Below, piece after piece: positions 57,702 to 64,000 of a stretch of DNA of 64,000 nt. The stretch is from Kaistia algarum (lineage in GTDB: Bacteria > Pseudomonadota > Alphaproteobacteria > Rhizobiales > Kaistiaceae), in NCBI RefSeq assembly GCF_026343945.1, contig NZ_JAPKNJ010000003.1, positions 496,001-560,000 of the forward strand. The letters run 5' to 3'. Made by a program: the position numbers and the translations under genes. How positions within the stretch are numbered: the stretch's first letter is position 1; every line of letters begins with the position of its first letter. Under the pieces are notes generated by a model that did no database searches, was not told the origin of the DNA, and saw only the letters and a list, made by a program, of their open reading frames with translations.

Positions 57702-58472
57702 TCAGTTGGCGCCGGCAGCGGCCTCGATGACCGCGGCGACCTCGGCGGCATGAGAGGCCAGCGAGGCGTGGCTGCCGTCGACTTTCGTCACCTTGGCATT
57801 GATGCGCCCGGCGAAGAATTCCTGCGCATGCGGGTCGAGAACGAGGTCCTTCGTGCTGAGGACGTACCAGCTCGGCTTGTCGTGCCACGCCGCGACGGTG
57901 GCCGGTGCATCGAACGCGGTGTGGTTGATCGGCATCTGGTGAGCCGCCAGATGCTCGCCGACCGCCTTGGGAAGGTCGCCAGCGACGGCGCCCGGGAACA
58001 CCGCCGGGTCGATCGTCAGATAGCCCTTGCTGTCGGGACGGATCGCCGCGGTGCCCGGCGTGGCCGGCCCGCTCGCCGCCAGGGCCGAAACGCTTTCGCC
58101 CTTTTCGGGTGCGAAGGCCGAGACGTAGACGAGCGCCTTGACCTTGGCGTTGTCGCCGGCCTCTCCGATTACAACGCCGCCCCAGGAATGGCCCACGAGA
58201 ACCACCGGCCCGTTCTGTGCGTCGAGCACGGCTTCGGTGGCGGCCACATCGTCGGCCAGCGAAGTCAGGGGGTTCTTGACGGCCGTCACGGTGTAGCCCT
58301 TGGCGGCGAGGATGGCGGCGACGCCGTCCCAGCTCGACTCGTCCACGAAGGCGCCATGCACGAGAACGATGTTCTTGATGGTGTCCGCCGGCAGGGTCGC
58401 CGCGGCGAAGGCCGGGGCGGCGCCCAGCATGGCAGTCGAGAGCATCAGGGCGGACATGAGAAGGGTCTTCAT
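57702..58472 (-). CDS. Exported alpha/beta hydrolase
   Basis: A 256-residue secreted hydrolase. The signal peptide is MKTLLMSALMLSTAMLGAAP, cleaved at AFAATLP. The fold has IVLVHGAFVDESSWDGV (oxyanion HG), the nucleophile in VLVGHSWGGVVIGEA (Ser about 95) and the catalytic histidine probably in KVDGSHASLASHA near the end. It resembles esterase/chloroperoxidase-like alpha/beta hydrolases; the substrate is unknown. ATG at 58472 follows GGAGAT; a TTG two codons earlier is possible. It is divergent from the AraC regulator gene, which may control it. Confidence 0.88.
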   Translation of the reverse strand: MKTLLMSALMLSTAMLGAAPAFAAATLPADTIKNIVLVHGAFVDESSWDGVAAILAAKGYTVTAVKNPLTSLADDVAATEAVLDAQNGPVVLVGHSWGGVVIGEAGDNAKVKALVYVSAFAPEKGESVSALAASGPATPGTAAIRPDSKGYLTIDPAVFPGAVAGDLPKAVGEHLAAHQMPINHTAFDAPATVAAWHDKPSWYVLSTKDLVLDPHAQEFFAGRINAKVTKVDGSHASLASHAAEVAAVIEAAAGAN

Positions 58473-58643
58473 TGTCAATCTCCAGGTCAGGCGCTTCGGC
58501 GCCGGTTCATGTCGGGTCGGACTGTCTGCAATATCCTGAGGAGTGCCTTCCGTTGTTCCGCAACTCCGGCTATCCTCACTATTACTCTGATTTGTTTGAC
58601 TTAATCCGTTTCCGAAGACGCCCCTAACCTAGGATGTCGTGCC

Positions 58644-59663
58644 ATGAGTGACCATGACCGGGACCCCGCAATGCATGCTCGATCGTCCAGAGTTGCGAGC
58701 ATGCTGGCCGCCCGGATCGACCTGCTCTCGCAAATGCTCGACCTGGTAAGGCTGCGCGGCGAACTGGTTTTCTCGATCGATCTCGCCCACCCTTGGGCGC
58801 TGCGCTTCCAGCCGGGATCTGCCTATTTCTTCGTTGTTCTCGAAGGAGGGCTCACCGTCGAGGTGGCCGGGGAACCGCCCGTCGAGGCGATAGCGGGAGA
58901 CCTGGTGATGCTGCCTCGCGGCGTCGGCCACGTCCTGACCGATGGCGGCGGCGCGGATCCGGCGAACGCCGACCACATGATGGATGCGCAGTTCACGAAC
59001 GAGCGCTTCGGTCTCCGCCATGGCGGCAACGGGCGGCCGACCCGGCTCATCGGCGGCGCGTTCCATTTCGAGAGCACGGCCGTGCCTTGGGTCGTCTCGG
59101 CGCTGCCCGCCGTCATCCATATCGAGAAGTCGGGTGGACAGACCGGGGGATGGCTCGAGGGACTGGCCCATTTCATGATGATGGAAGCCCAGACCGTCTA
59201 TCCGGGCTCTTCGGTCATGATCTCCCGACTCATCGATGTGCTGATCATCCGCGTGATCCGGACATGGGCGCAGACGAGAAATCCTAATGACGCTGGATGG
59301 CTGGGCGCATTGGCCGACCCGCGCATCAGCCGGGCTCTCAAATGCATCCACGACGAGCCGTTTCGGACGTGGAACGTCGCCGACCTCGCGAGCGCCGTCG
59401 GAATGTCCCGCTCCAGCTTTGCCGACCGCTTCTCGCAACTGGTCAAGGAGGGGCCGCTGTCCTACCAGACCCGTTGGCGCCTGACGCTGGCGCACGGGTT
59501 GCTACGACAGGCCAACGCACGCGTCGGCGATGTGGCGCGGCAGGTCGGATACAATTCCGAAGCAGCTTTCAGCCGCGCCTTCAAGTCCCAGTTCGGTGTA
59601 CCACCCGTCGATCTCAGGGCAACCGGTCAAGGTGCCAGGTTACCGTTCACCGGAACGCAATAG
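58644..59663 (+). CDS. AraC family regulator with cupin domain
   Basis: A 339-residue transcription factor. N-terminal cupin (about 30-190; GSAYFFVVLEGGLTVEVAGE, GDLVMLPRGVGHVLTD) of the AraC-binding type, then two HTH motifs (about 225-325): WNVADLASAVGMSRSSFADR and VGDVARQVGYNSEAAFSRAF. ATG at 58644. It is divergent from the secreted hydrolase, with a 171-base A/T-rich gap holding both promoters. Activation of the hydrolase gene is inference. Confidence 0.92.
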   Translation: MSDHDRDPAMHARSSRVASMLAARIDLLSQMLDLVRLRGELVFSIDLAHPWALRFQPGSAYFFVVLEGGLTVEVAGEPPVEAIAGDLVMLPRGVGHVLTDGGGADPANADHMMDAQFTNERFGLRHGGNGRPTRLIGGAFHFESTAVPWVVSALPAVIHIEKSGGQTGGWLEGLAHFMMMEAQTVYPGSSVMISRLIDVLIIRVIRTWAQTRNPNDAGWLGALADPRISRALKCIHDEPFRTWNVADLASAVGMSRSSFADRFSQLVKEGPLSYQTRWRLTLAHGLLRQANARVGDVARQVGYNSEAAFSRAFKSQFGVPPVDLRATGQGARLPFTGTQ

Positions 59664-59858
59664 CCAGGATCTCTTTCCGGGGTGAATGTCGCACCGGATG
59701 ACCGCTCTTGGCATAGAGAGACAAATCTTGCTCGCACCACAGATGGCCAGAAGACGGTCGTTTTCAGAGCGGCCCACCAGGCCATCCACCCCCAACTTGC
59801 CCTGGCGCCCAAAACCCGCTCACATATCTCTTAAGCCCCCACTAGGACCCCACCCACC

Positions 59859-60986
59859 ATGCCCCACCCCTACGACGTCATCGTCATCGGTCTCGGCGGC
59901 ATGGGTTCCGCCGCCTGCTGGCAGCTGGCGCGGCGGGGGCTTCGGGTGCTGGGGATCGAGCGGTTCGACATCGGGCATGCGATGGGATCGTCGCATGGGC
60001 TGAACCGCATCATCCGTCTCGCCTATTTCGAGCATCCGGCCTATGTGCCGCTGCTGAAGCGCGCTTATGAACTCTGGCGCGAGGCCGAGACGCTGACGGC
60101 CGAGCAGCTTCTGTTCATCACCGGCTCGATCGATGCCGGGCCGGCGGGGAGCCGGGTTGTCGAGGGGTCGCTTGCCACCTGTCGCGAACATGGGCTGGCG
60201 CATGAGCTGCTGGACGCGGCCGAGACGCATCGGCGCTTTCCCGGCTATTGCCTGCCGGCGGGCAATCTCGCCGTGTTCCAGCCCGATGGCGGCTTCGTCG
60301 CGTCGGAGCGGGCGATCCTGGCGCATCTGTCGCTCGCGGTTCAGGCCGGCGCGGTGATCCATGGCCGCGAGAAGGTGCTCGCCGTCGAGCCGGGGAATGG
60401 CCGCGTCATGGTCGTGACCGAGGCCGGGCGCTATGAGGCGGGGCGGGTGGTCGTCGCGGCCGGCGGCTGGATTTCCGATCTGGTGCCGGCGCTTAAGGGC
60501 AAGGCGGTGGCCGAGCGGCAGGTGCTGGGCTGGTTCCTGCCGAAAAAGCCGGAACTCTTTGCGATGGAGCGCTTCCCCGTCTCCAATGCGGTGTCGGATG
60601 CCGGGCATTTCTATCAGTTCCCGATCTGGGGCATTCCGGGCTTCAAGATCGGGCTCTATCACCATTTGAACCAGACCGGCGACGCGGAAACGCTGTCGCG
60701 CGTCCCGACGCCCGAGGACGAGGCGGTGCTGCGCGCCGGCATGGCGGCGATGTTCCCGGAGGCGAACGGGCCGGCGCTTCGGCTGTCGGCCTGCCTGTTC
60801 ACCAATACGGAAGACGAGCATTTCGTGCTCGATACCGCGCCGGGCGCGCCGGAGATCATCGTCGCCTCGCCCTGCTCGGGGCACGGGTTCAAGTTCGCCT
60901 CGGTGATCGGCGAAATCCTCGCCGATTTCGCGACCGGCAAGCCAAGCCCGTTCGATCTGTCGCTGTTTAAGATGGGCCGGCTCTAG
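59859..60986 (+). CDS. solA: N-methyl-L-tryptophan / monomeric sarcosine oxidase
   Basis: A 375-residue flavoenzyme of the MTOX/MSOX (DAO) family, oxidising N-methyl amino acids to formaldehyde and peroxide. FAD dinucleotide site: DVIVIGLGGMGSAACWQLAR (6-25). The cysteine in ACLFTNTEDEHFVLDTAP (about 312) aligns with the covalent FAD cysteine of the family. Late landmark: SPCSGHGFKFASVIGE. It ends in CTAG shared with the stop codon of the convergent GNAT gene. Sarcosine versus methyltryptophan is not decided by sequence. Confidence 0.9.
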   Translation: MPHPYDVIVIGLGGMGSAACWQLARRGLRVLGIERFDIGHAMGSSHGLNRIIRLAYFEHPAYVPLLKRAYELWREAETLTAEQLLFITGSIDAGPAGSRVVEGSLATCREHGLAHELLDAAETHRRFPGYCLPAGNLAVFQPDGGFVASERAILAHLSLAVQAGAVIHGREKVLAVEPGNGRVMVVTEAGRYEAGRVVVAAGGWISDLVPALKGKAVAERQVLGWFLPKKPELFAMERFPVSNAVSDAGHFYQFPIWGIPGFKIGLYHHLNQTGDAETLSRVPTPEDEAVLRAGMAAMFPEANGPALRLSACLFTNTEDEHFVLDTAPGAPEIIVASPCSGHGFKFASVIGEILADFATGKPSPFDLSLFKMGRL

Positions 60987-61525
60987 CGGACGAACGCGGC
61001 CGCCTTAAGCCGGTAGAGCACATGCGGACGCAGGGGATGGCCTTCCGGGATGGAGGGGTGGTCGAAATCGTCGGCCGGGTCGCGGCGCATGCCGAGGCGC
61101 TCCATCACGCGGCGCGAGGGTTCATTGCCGGTGAAGGTGAAGGCGACGATCTCCGGGAGGCCGAGCTTGCCGAAGCCATGCGCCAGCCAGGCGTGCGCCG
61201 CCTCGCTCGCATAGCCCTTGCCCCAATGGCGCTCGGCGAGGCGCCAGCCGATCTCGACCGCCGGAGCGGAGGGCATGTCCGCCTTGACGGGCGCGATACC
61301 GACGACGCCGACCAGATCGCCGCTGCCTTTCTCCTCGACAGCGAGGAAGCCGTAATCCTCGCCGCCGAGGGCGGTGATGCGCTCCATATAGGCCGCCGTC
61401 TCGTCGCGGCCGAGCATCGCCGGGAAGAAGCGCATCACATGCGGATCGGTGTTGATCGCCGTGAAGGGGTCGAGGTCCCGGTCTTCCCAGGGCCGCAGGA
61501 TCAGCCTTGCAGTTTCCGCTCTCAT
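60983..61525 (-). CDS. GNAT family acetyltransferase (RimJ/RimL-like)
   Basis: A 180-residue acetyltransferase of the Acetyltransf_3 group. MRAETARLILRPWEDRDLDP starts it; the CoA motif is WRLAERHWGKGYASEAAHAW; FTFTGNEPSRRVMERLGMRR is typical of RimJ/RimL relatives that acetylate protein N-termini or small amines. ATG at 61525 overlaps the serB stop (ATGA). Its own stop overlaps the solA stop in CTAG. Substrate unknown. Confidence 0.92.
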   Translation of the reverse strand: MRAETARLILRPWEDRDLDPFTAINTDPHVMRFFPAMLGRDETAAYMERITALGGEDYGFLAVEEKGSGDLVGVVGIAPVKADMPSAPAVEIGWRLAERHWGKGYASEAAHAWLAHGFGKLGLPEIVAFTFTGNEPSRRVMERLGMRRDPADDFDHPSIPEGHPLRPHVLYRLKAAAFVR

Positions 61526-62421
61526 CGCACGAACTCCGCCCGCCGATAGCCCTGAGCGAAGAGGAGGGCGGTCAGGTCGTTGTGGTCGATGCGCGCATCG
61601 GCCTCGGCCGCGACCTTGGGCTTGGCGTGATAGGCGACGCCGAGGCCGGCAGCGCCGATCATGGCAAGGTCGTTGGCGCCGTCGCCGATCGCCAGGGTCT
61701 CGTGCCGCGACAGCACGAAGCGGCGGGAGAGTTCCATCAGTGCGGTCAGCTTCGCCTCCTTGCCAAGGATCGGCTCGGTCACCGTGCCGGCGAGGTGATC
61801 GCCCTCGACGTCAAGAATGTTGGCGCGGTTCTCGTCGAAGCCGATCTGTGCCGCCACCGGGCCGGTGAACAGCGTGAAGCCGCCCGAGACCAGCGCCGCA
61901 TAGCCGCCATGGGCCTTCATGGTGCGGACCAGTTCCGGCCCGCCGGGGGTCAGGCGGATGCGCTCCGCCAGTACCTGGCCGACGACACCGACCGGCAAGC
62001 CCTTCAACAGGGCGACGCGCTCGCGCAAGGCCGGCTCGAACTCGATCTCGCCGCGCATCGCCCGTTCGGTGATCGCGGCGACATGGGCCTTCAGCCCGGC
62101 CATATCGGCGAGCTCGTCGATGCATTCCTGGCCGATCATGGTCGAGTCCATGTCGGCGACGATCAGGCGCTTGCGGCGCTGGTCGAGCCGCTGCACCACG
62201 ACATCGACGGGTCTTTCGCCAATGGCGGCTTCCGGGCGAAAGCCGGCGAGCCCCGTTTGCGGCAACAGCACGTCGCAGGCCTCGCCCTCGGCCAGCCAGT
62301 CGGCGGTCGCCCCCGGCAGGGCGGAAAGCGCCGCCTCGACGGTCGCGGCCAGCGCTGCCGCCTGCTCGGGGCGTGCTATGAACGTGGCGACCAGCGGGGC
62401 GGAAGCAGCGGAAGCGTTCAT
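61522..62421 (-). CDS. serB: Phosphoserine phosphatase
   Basis: SerB is the last step of serine synthesis. The 299 residues have an N-terminal ACT-like part (1-80) and the HAD fold with the nucleophile motif VADMDSTMIGQE (Asp about 91), SGGFTLFTGPVA and GDGANDLAMIGAAGLGVAY. The ATG at 62421 follows AAGG at a good distance; in-frame starts further up lie inside miaA. Its start codon overlaps that of the divergent miaA in the four bases CATG. It is translationally coupled to the GNAT gene downstream. Confidence 0.95.
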   Translation of the reverse strand: MNASAASAPLVATFIARPEQAAALAATVEAALSALPGATADWLAEGEACDVLLPQTGLAGFRPEAAIGERPVDVVVQRLDQRRKRLIVADMDSTMIGQECIDELADMAGLKAHVAAITERAMRGEIEFEPALRERVALLKGLPVGVVGQVLAERIRLTPGGPELVRTMKAHGGYAALVSGGFTLFTGPVAAQIGFDENRANILDVEGDHLAGTVTEPILGKEAKLTALMELSRRFVLSRHETLAIGDGANDLAMIGAAGLGVAYHAKPKVAAEADARIDHNDLTALLFAQGYRRAEFVR

Positions 62422-63334
62422 GGAAGACCTTGAGATCGGGAGACGCCTGGAAAACGGGAGAAACCCGCGCGCCGTCCTGATAGCCGGGCCGACCGCGAGC
62501 GGCAAGTCGGCCTTCGCGCTTCGCCTCGCCGAACGCGAGAACGGCGTGATCGTCAATGCCGATTCGATGCAGGTCTATGCCGAGCTCGCCATCCTCTCGG
62601 CCCGGCCGACACCGGAAGAGGAGGCCCGCGTTCCGCACAGGCTCTATGGCCAGGTCCCTGCTTCGACACGGTTTTCCGTCGCGGCGTGGCGGGAGGAAGT
62701 TGCGCGGATCCTGGCGGAGATCTGGAACGAAGGCCGCCTGCCGATCCTCGTCGGCGGTACCGGGCTCTATTTCAAGGCGCTGACGGAAGGGCTTTCCGCC
62801 GTGCCGCCGATCCCGGAAGCGCTGCGGCTGGAACTCGACCGGGCCGCGAACGAGGAAGGCGTCCCGGCGCTACATGCCCGCCTCGCCGGCCTCGACCCCG
62901 ACGCGGCGCTCCGTCTCGCGCCGAACGACCGCACGCGCGTGCTGCGCGCGCTGGAAGTCGTCCTCGCCACCGGCCGGACGCTCGCGGCGTTCCAGGCCGA
63001 GCCAGCCCTGCCGCCGCTCATCGCTCCGGAAGACGCGGCCCGCATCGTCCTCGAACCGGACAGGGCGGTGCTTTATGACCGTATCAACAAGCGCCTGGAC
63101 GCGATGGTAGAAGCCGGCGCGCTCGAAGAGGCAAGGGCGCTGCTGGCCCTCGGCCTCGACCCCAACCTGCCGGCCATGAAGGCGATCGGCGTCACCGAAT
63201 TCGGCGGATACCTAGCCGGCAAGGTCTCACTGGACGCCGCCATCGTCGAGGCCAAGATGCAGACAAGGCGCTACGCCAAACGGCAGGGGACTTGGTTCAG
63301 GAACCAGATGGGGGATTGGGGAAGGGTGGGGTAA
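62420..63334 (+). CDS. miaA: tRNA dimethylallyltransferase
   Basis: MiaA adds an isopentenyl group to A37 of tRNAs reading UNN codons. The 304 residues show the P-loop IAGPTASGKSAFAL (21-34), DSMQVYAELAILSARPT, GGTGLYFKALTEGL and the later KAIGVTEFGGYL. The ATG at 62420 overlaps the serB ATG on the other strand (CATG); longer frames run antisense over serB and are rejected. Ribosome binding site is a weak GCGGAAGC. It ends about 90 bases before the ilv leader promoter. Confidence 0.95.
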   Translation: MEDLEIGRRLENGRNPRAVLIAGPTASGKSAFALRLAERENGVIVNADSMQVYAELAILSARPTPEEEARVPHRLYGQVPASTRFSVAAWREEVARILAEIWNEGRLPILVGGTGLYFKALTEGLSAVPPIPEALRLELDRAANEEGVPALHARLAGLDPDAALRLAPNDRTRVLRALEVVLATGRTLAAFQAEPALPPLIAPEDAARIVLEPDRAVLYDRINKRLDAMVEAGALEEARALLALGLDPNLPAMKAIGVTEFGGYLAGKVSLDAAIVEAKMQTRRYAKRQGTWFRNQMGDWGRVG

Positions 63335-63423
63335 CGGGGAGGCGCGCTGGTCGCATCCGGCGCATCGGCTAATTTCCGCAAATCCAAGCGACCCATCCGC
63401 GCAACTTTCTTACGTCGCGCCCC

Positions 63424-63452
63424 TTGACCCCTCGCTAACTTCCGCGTATTTG
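63424..63452 (+). promoter_or_regulatory. Candidate promoter of the ilv leader
   Basis: TTGACC (63424-63429), 17 bases, TATTTG (63447-63452): a fair sigma-70-type pair. Start of transcription would be near 63459, giving a leader of about 200 bases before ilvB. Confidence 0.5.
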
Positions 63453-63483
63453 TCCCGCAGAGTTCAAATGGAGACGTCCGGAC

Positions 63484-63531
63484 ATGATCCGCGTCGGCAC
63501 GATCGTAGTACTTAGGGAGCGCACTGCCTGA
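63484..63531 (+). CDS. ilv operon leader peptide
   Basis: A 15-residue frame, MIRVGTIVVLRERTA, with two Ile, three Val and one Leu among its codons, preceded by GGAGA about 8 bases upstream. It lies between the candidate promoter and a strong terminator, just ahead of ilvB. This is the arrangement of a branched-chain amino acid attenuation leader: ribosome stalling at Ile/Val/Leu codons should favour an antiterminator. Confidence 0.75.
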   Translation: MIRVGTIVVLRERTA

Positions 63532-63595
63532 TGGCCTGACAGCCGTCACGTTTGGTAGTGCGCGTATCGGGCCCCCAGAAGGGGCCTTTTTTATT
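63519..63595 (+). terminator. ilvB attenuator: leader hairpin and intrinsic terminator
   Basis: GCGCACTGCC (63519-63528, the end of the leader frame) pairs with GGTAGTGCGC (63554-63563; one G-U). Then GGCCCC-CAGAA-GGGGCC (63570-63575 with 63581-63586) is followed by TTTTTTATT (63587-63595). The second hairpin is a textbook intrinsic terminator sited 63 bases before ilvB, so it must act as an attenuator. Which alternative pairing forms the antiterminator is not clear by eye. Confidence 0.8.
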
Positions 63596-63658
63596 GCCCT
63601 GGTGACAATGACGAACAGACGGATGCGGCGGAGCCGGTCCGGATACGGAGCGTAAGCG

Positions 63659-64000
63659 ATGACACGGCAGATGACGGGCGCGGAAATGGTCGTCCAGGCG
63701 TTGATCGACCAGGGAGTCGAGCACCTCTTCGGTTATCCCGGTGGCGCCGTTCTCCCGATTTATGACGAGCTTTTTCAACAGGATAAGGTCCAGCACATCC
63801 TGGTTCGCCAGGAGGGCGGGGCGGGTCATGCGGCCGAGGGCTATGCGCGCTCGACGGGCAAGGTCGGCGTCGCGCTGGTCACGTCGGGTCCCGGCGCAAC
63901 CAATATGGTGACGCCGCTCACCGACGCGCTGATGGATTCGATCCCCATGGTCTGCATCACGGGCCAGGTCGCGACGCATCTGATCGGTTCGGATGCCTTC
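63659..64000 (+). CDS. ilvB: Acetolactate synthase large subunit, N-terminal part (partial)
   Basis: The first 114 residues of the thiamine-diphosphate enzyme that starts isoleucine/valine/leucine synthesis; the gene runs off the right edge. ATG at 63659 follows [39 protein letters not shown], the catalytic glutamate in [20 protein letters not shown] (Glu about 52) and [20 protein letters not shown] are standard. Expression should be controlled by the leader attenuator upstream. The small subunit ilvH is expected beyond the window. Confidence 0.95.
   Translation, partial: MTRQMTGAEMVVQALIDQGVEHLFGYPGGAVLPIYDELFQQDKVQHILVRQEGGAGHAAEGYARSTGKVGVALVTSGPGATNMVTPLTDALMDSIPMVCITGQVATHLIGSDAF

Overview
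The window is GC-rich, densely packed chromosomal DNA from an alphaproteobacterium, almost certainly of the Rhizobiales (Hyphomicrobiales). The evidence is gene order and family type: a dcw cell-wall/division cluster running murC-murB-ddl-ftsQ-ftsA-ftsZ-lpxC-bamD-recN-ligA, an FtsZ with a long Pro/Gln-rich linker, a circularly permuted two-piece tmRNA beside sspB, and small families typical of the order (DUF4169, ribbon-helix-helix_4, DUF4170, DUF4424). I cannot fix the genus. No rRNA, tRNA, CRISPR array, insertion sequence or prophage was seen. It looks like core genome with a few accessory insertions.

Layout. 1-23.1 kb: dcw cluster (end of murC, murB, ddl, ftsQAZ, lpxC, bamD, recN, ligA). 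It is interrupted by a 1389-residue autotransporter between murB and ddl, and by a block holding a methyltransferase, a Bcr/CflA efflux pump, an ScfR/RamB-like regulator and the divergent isocitrate lyase gene aceA with a DUF4170 gene. 23.1-33.1 kb: PRC-barrel exported protein, aminopeptidase P, a small unknown gene, an acetyl-CoA hydrolase/succinyl-CoA:acetate CoA-transferase, prmA, an LtaS-like sulfatase-fold membrane enzyme of lower GC, and uvrD. 33.3-40.2 kb: YeaQ-type membrane protein, GlcD/D-lactate-dehydrogenase-type flavoenzyme, AsmA-type protein that seems to start at CTG, acyltransferase-3. 40.2-46.5 kb: RHH protein, DUF4169, a ccdAB toxin-antitoxin pair whose toxin is frameshifted, fumC, glycosyltransferase, Na/Pi cotransporter, sspB and ssrA. 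46.7-49.9 kb: MerR HTH fused to an ABC-like P-loop domain, TetR regulator and divergent Bcr/CflA pump. 50-57.6 kb: thyA-DUF4424-GNAT-yqhA-folA and hflK-hflC-DUF2065-degP. 57.7-64 kb: exported alpha/beta hydrolase and AraC regulator, sarcosine/N-methyltryptophan-type oxidase, GNAT, serB and miaA with overlapping divergent start codons, then an ilv attenuator (leader peptide plus terminator) ahead of the start of ilvB.

Genes that work together: peptidoglycan precursor synthesis and septation (murC/murB/ddl/ftsQAZ) with envelope assembly (lpxC, bamD, asmA); acetate and C2 carbon use (aceA, its regulator, the CoA-transferase) with fumC; one-carbon/dTMP supply (thyA, folA); protein quality control (ssrA tag plus its SspB adaptor, HflKC, DegP). 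The least ordinary items are the autotransporter inside the dcw cluster, the MerR/ABC-like fusion, the broken ccdB, the ilv leader attenuator, and the serB/miaA start-codon overlap.
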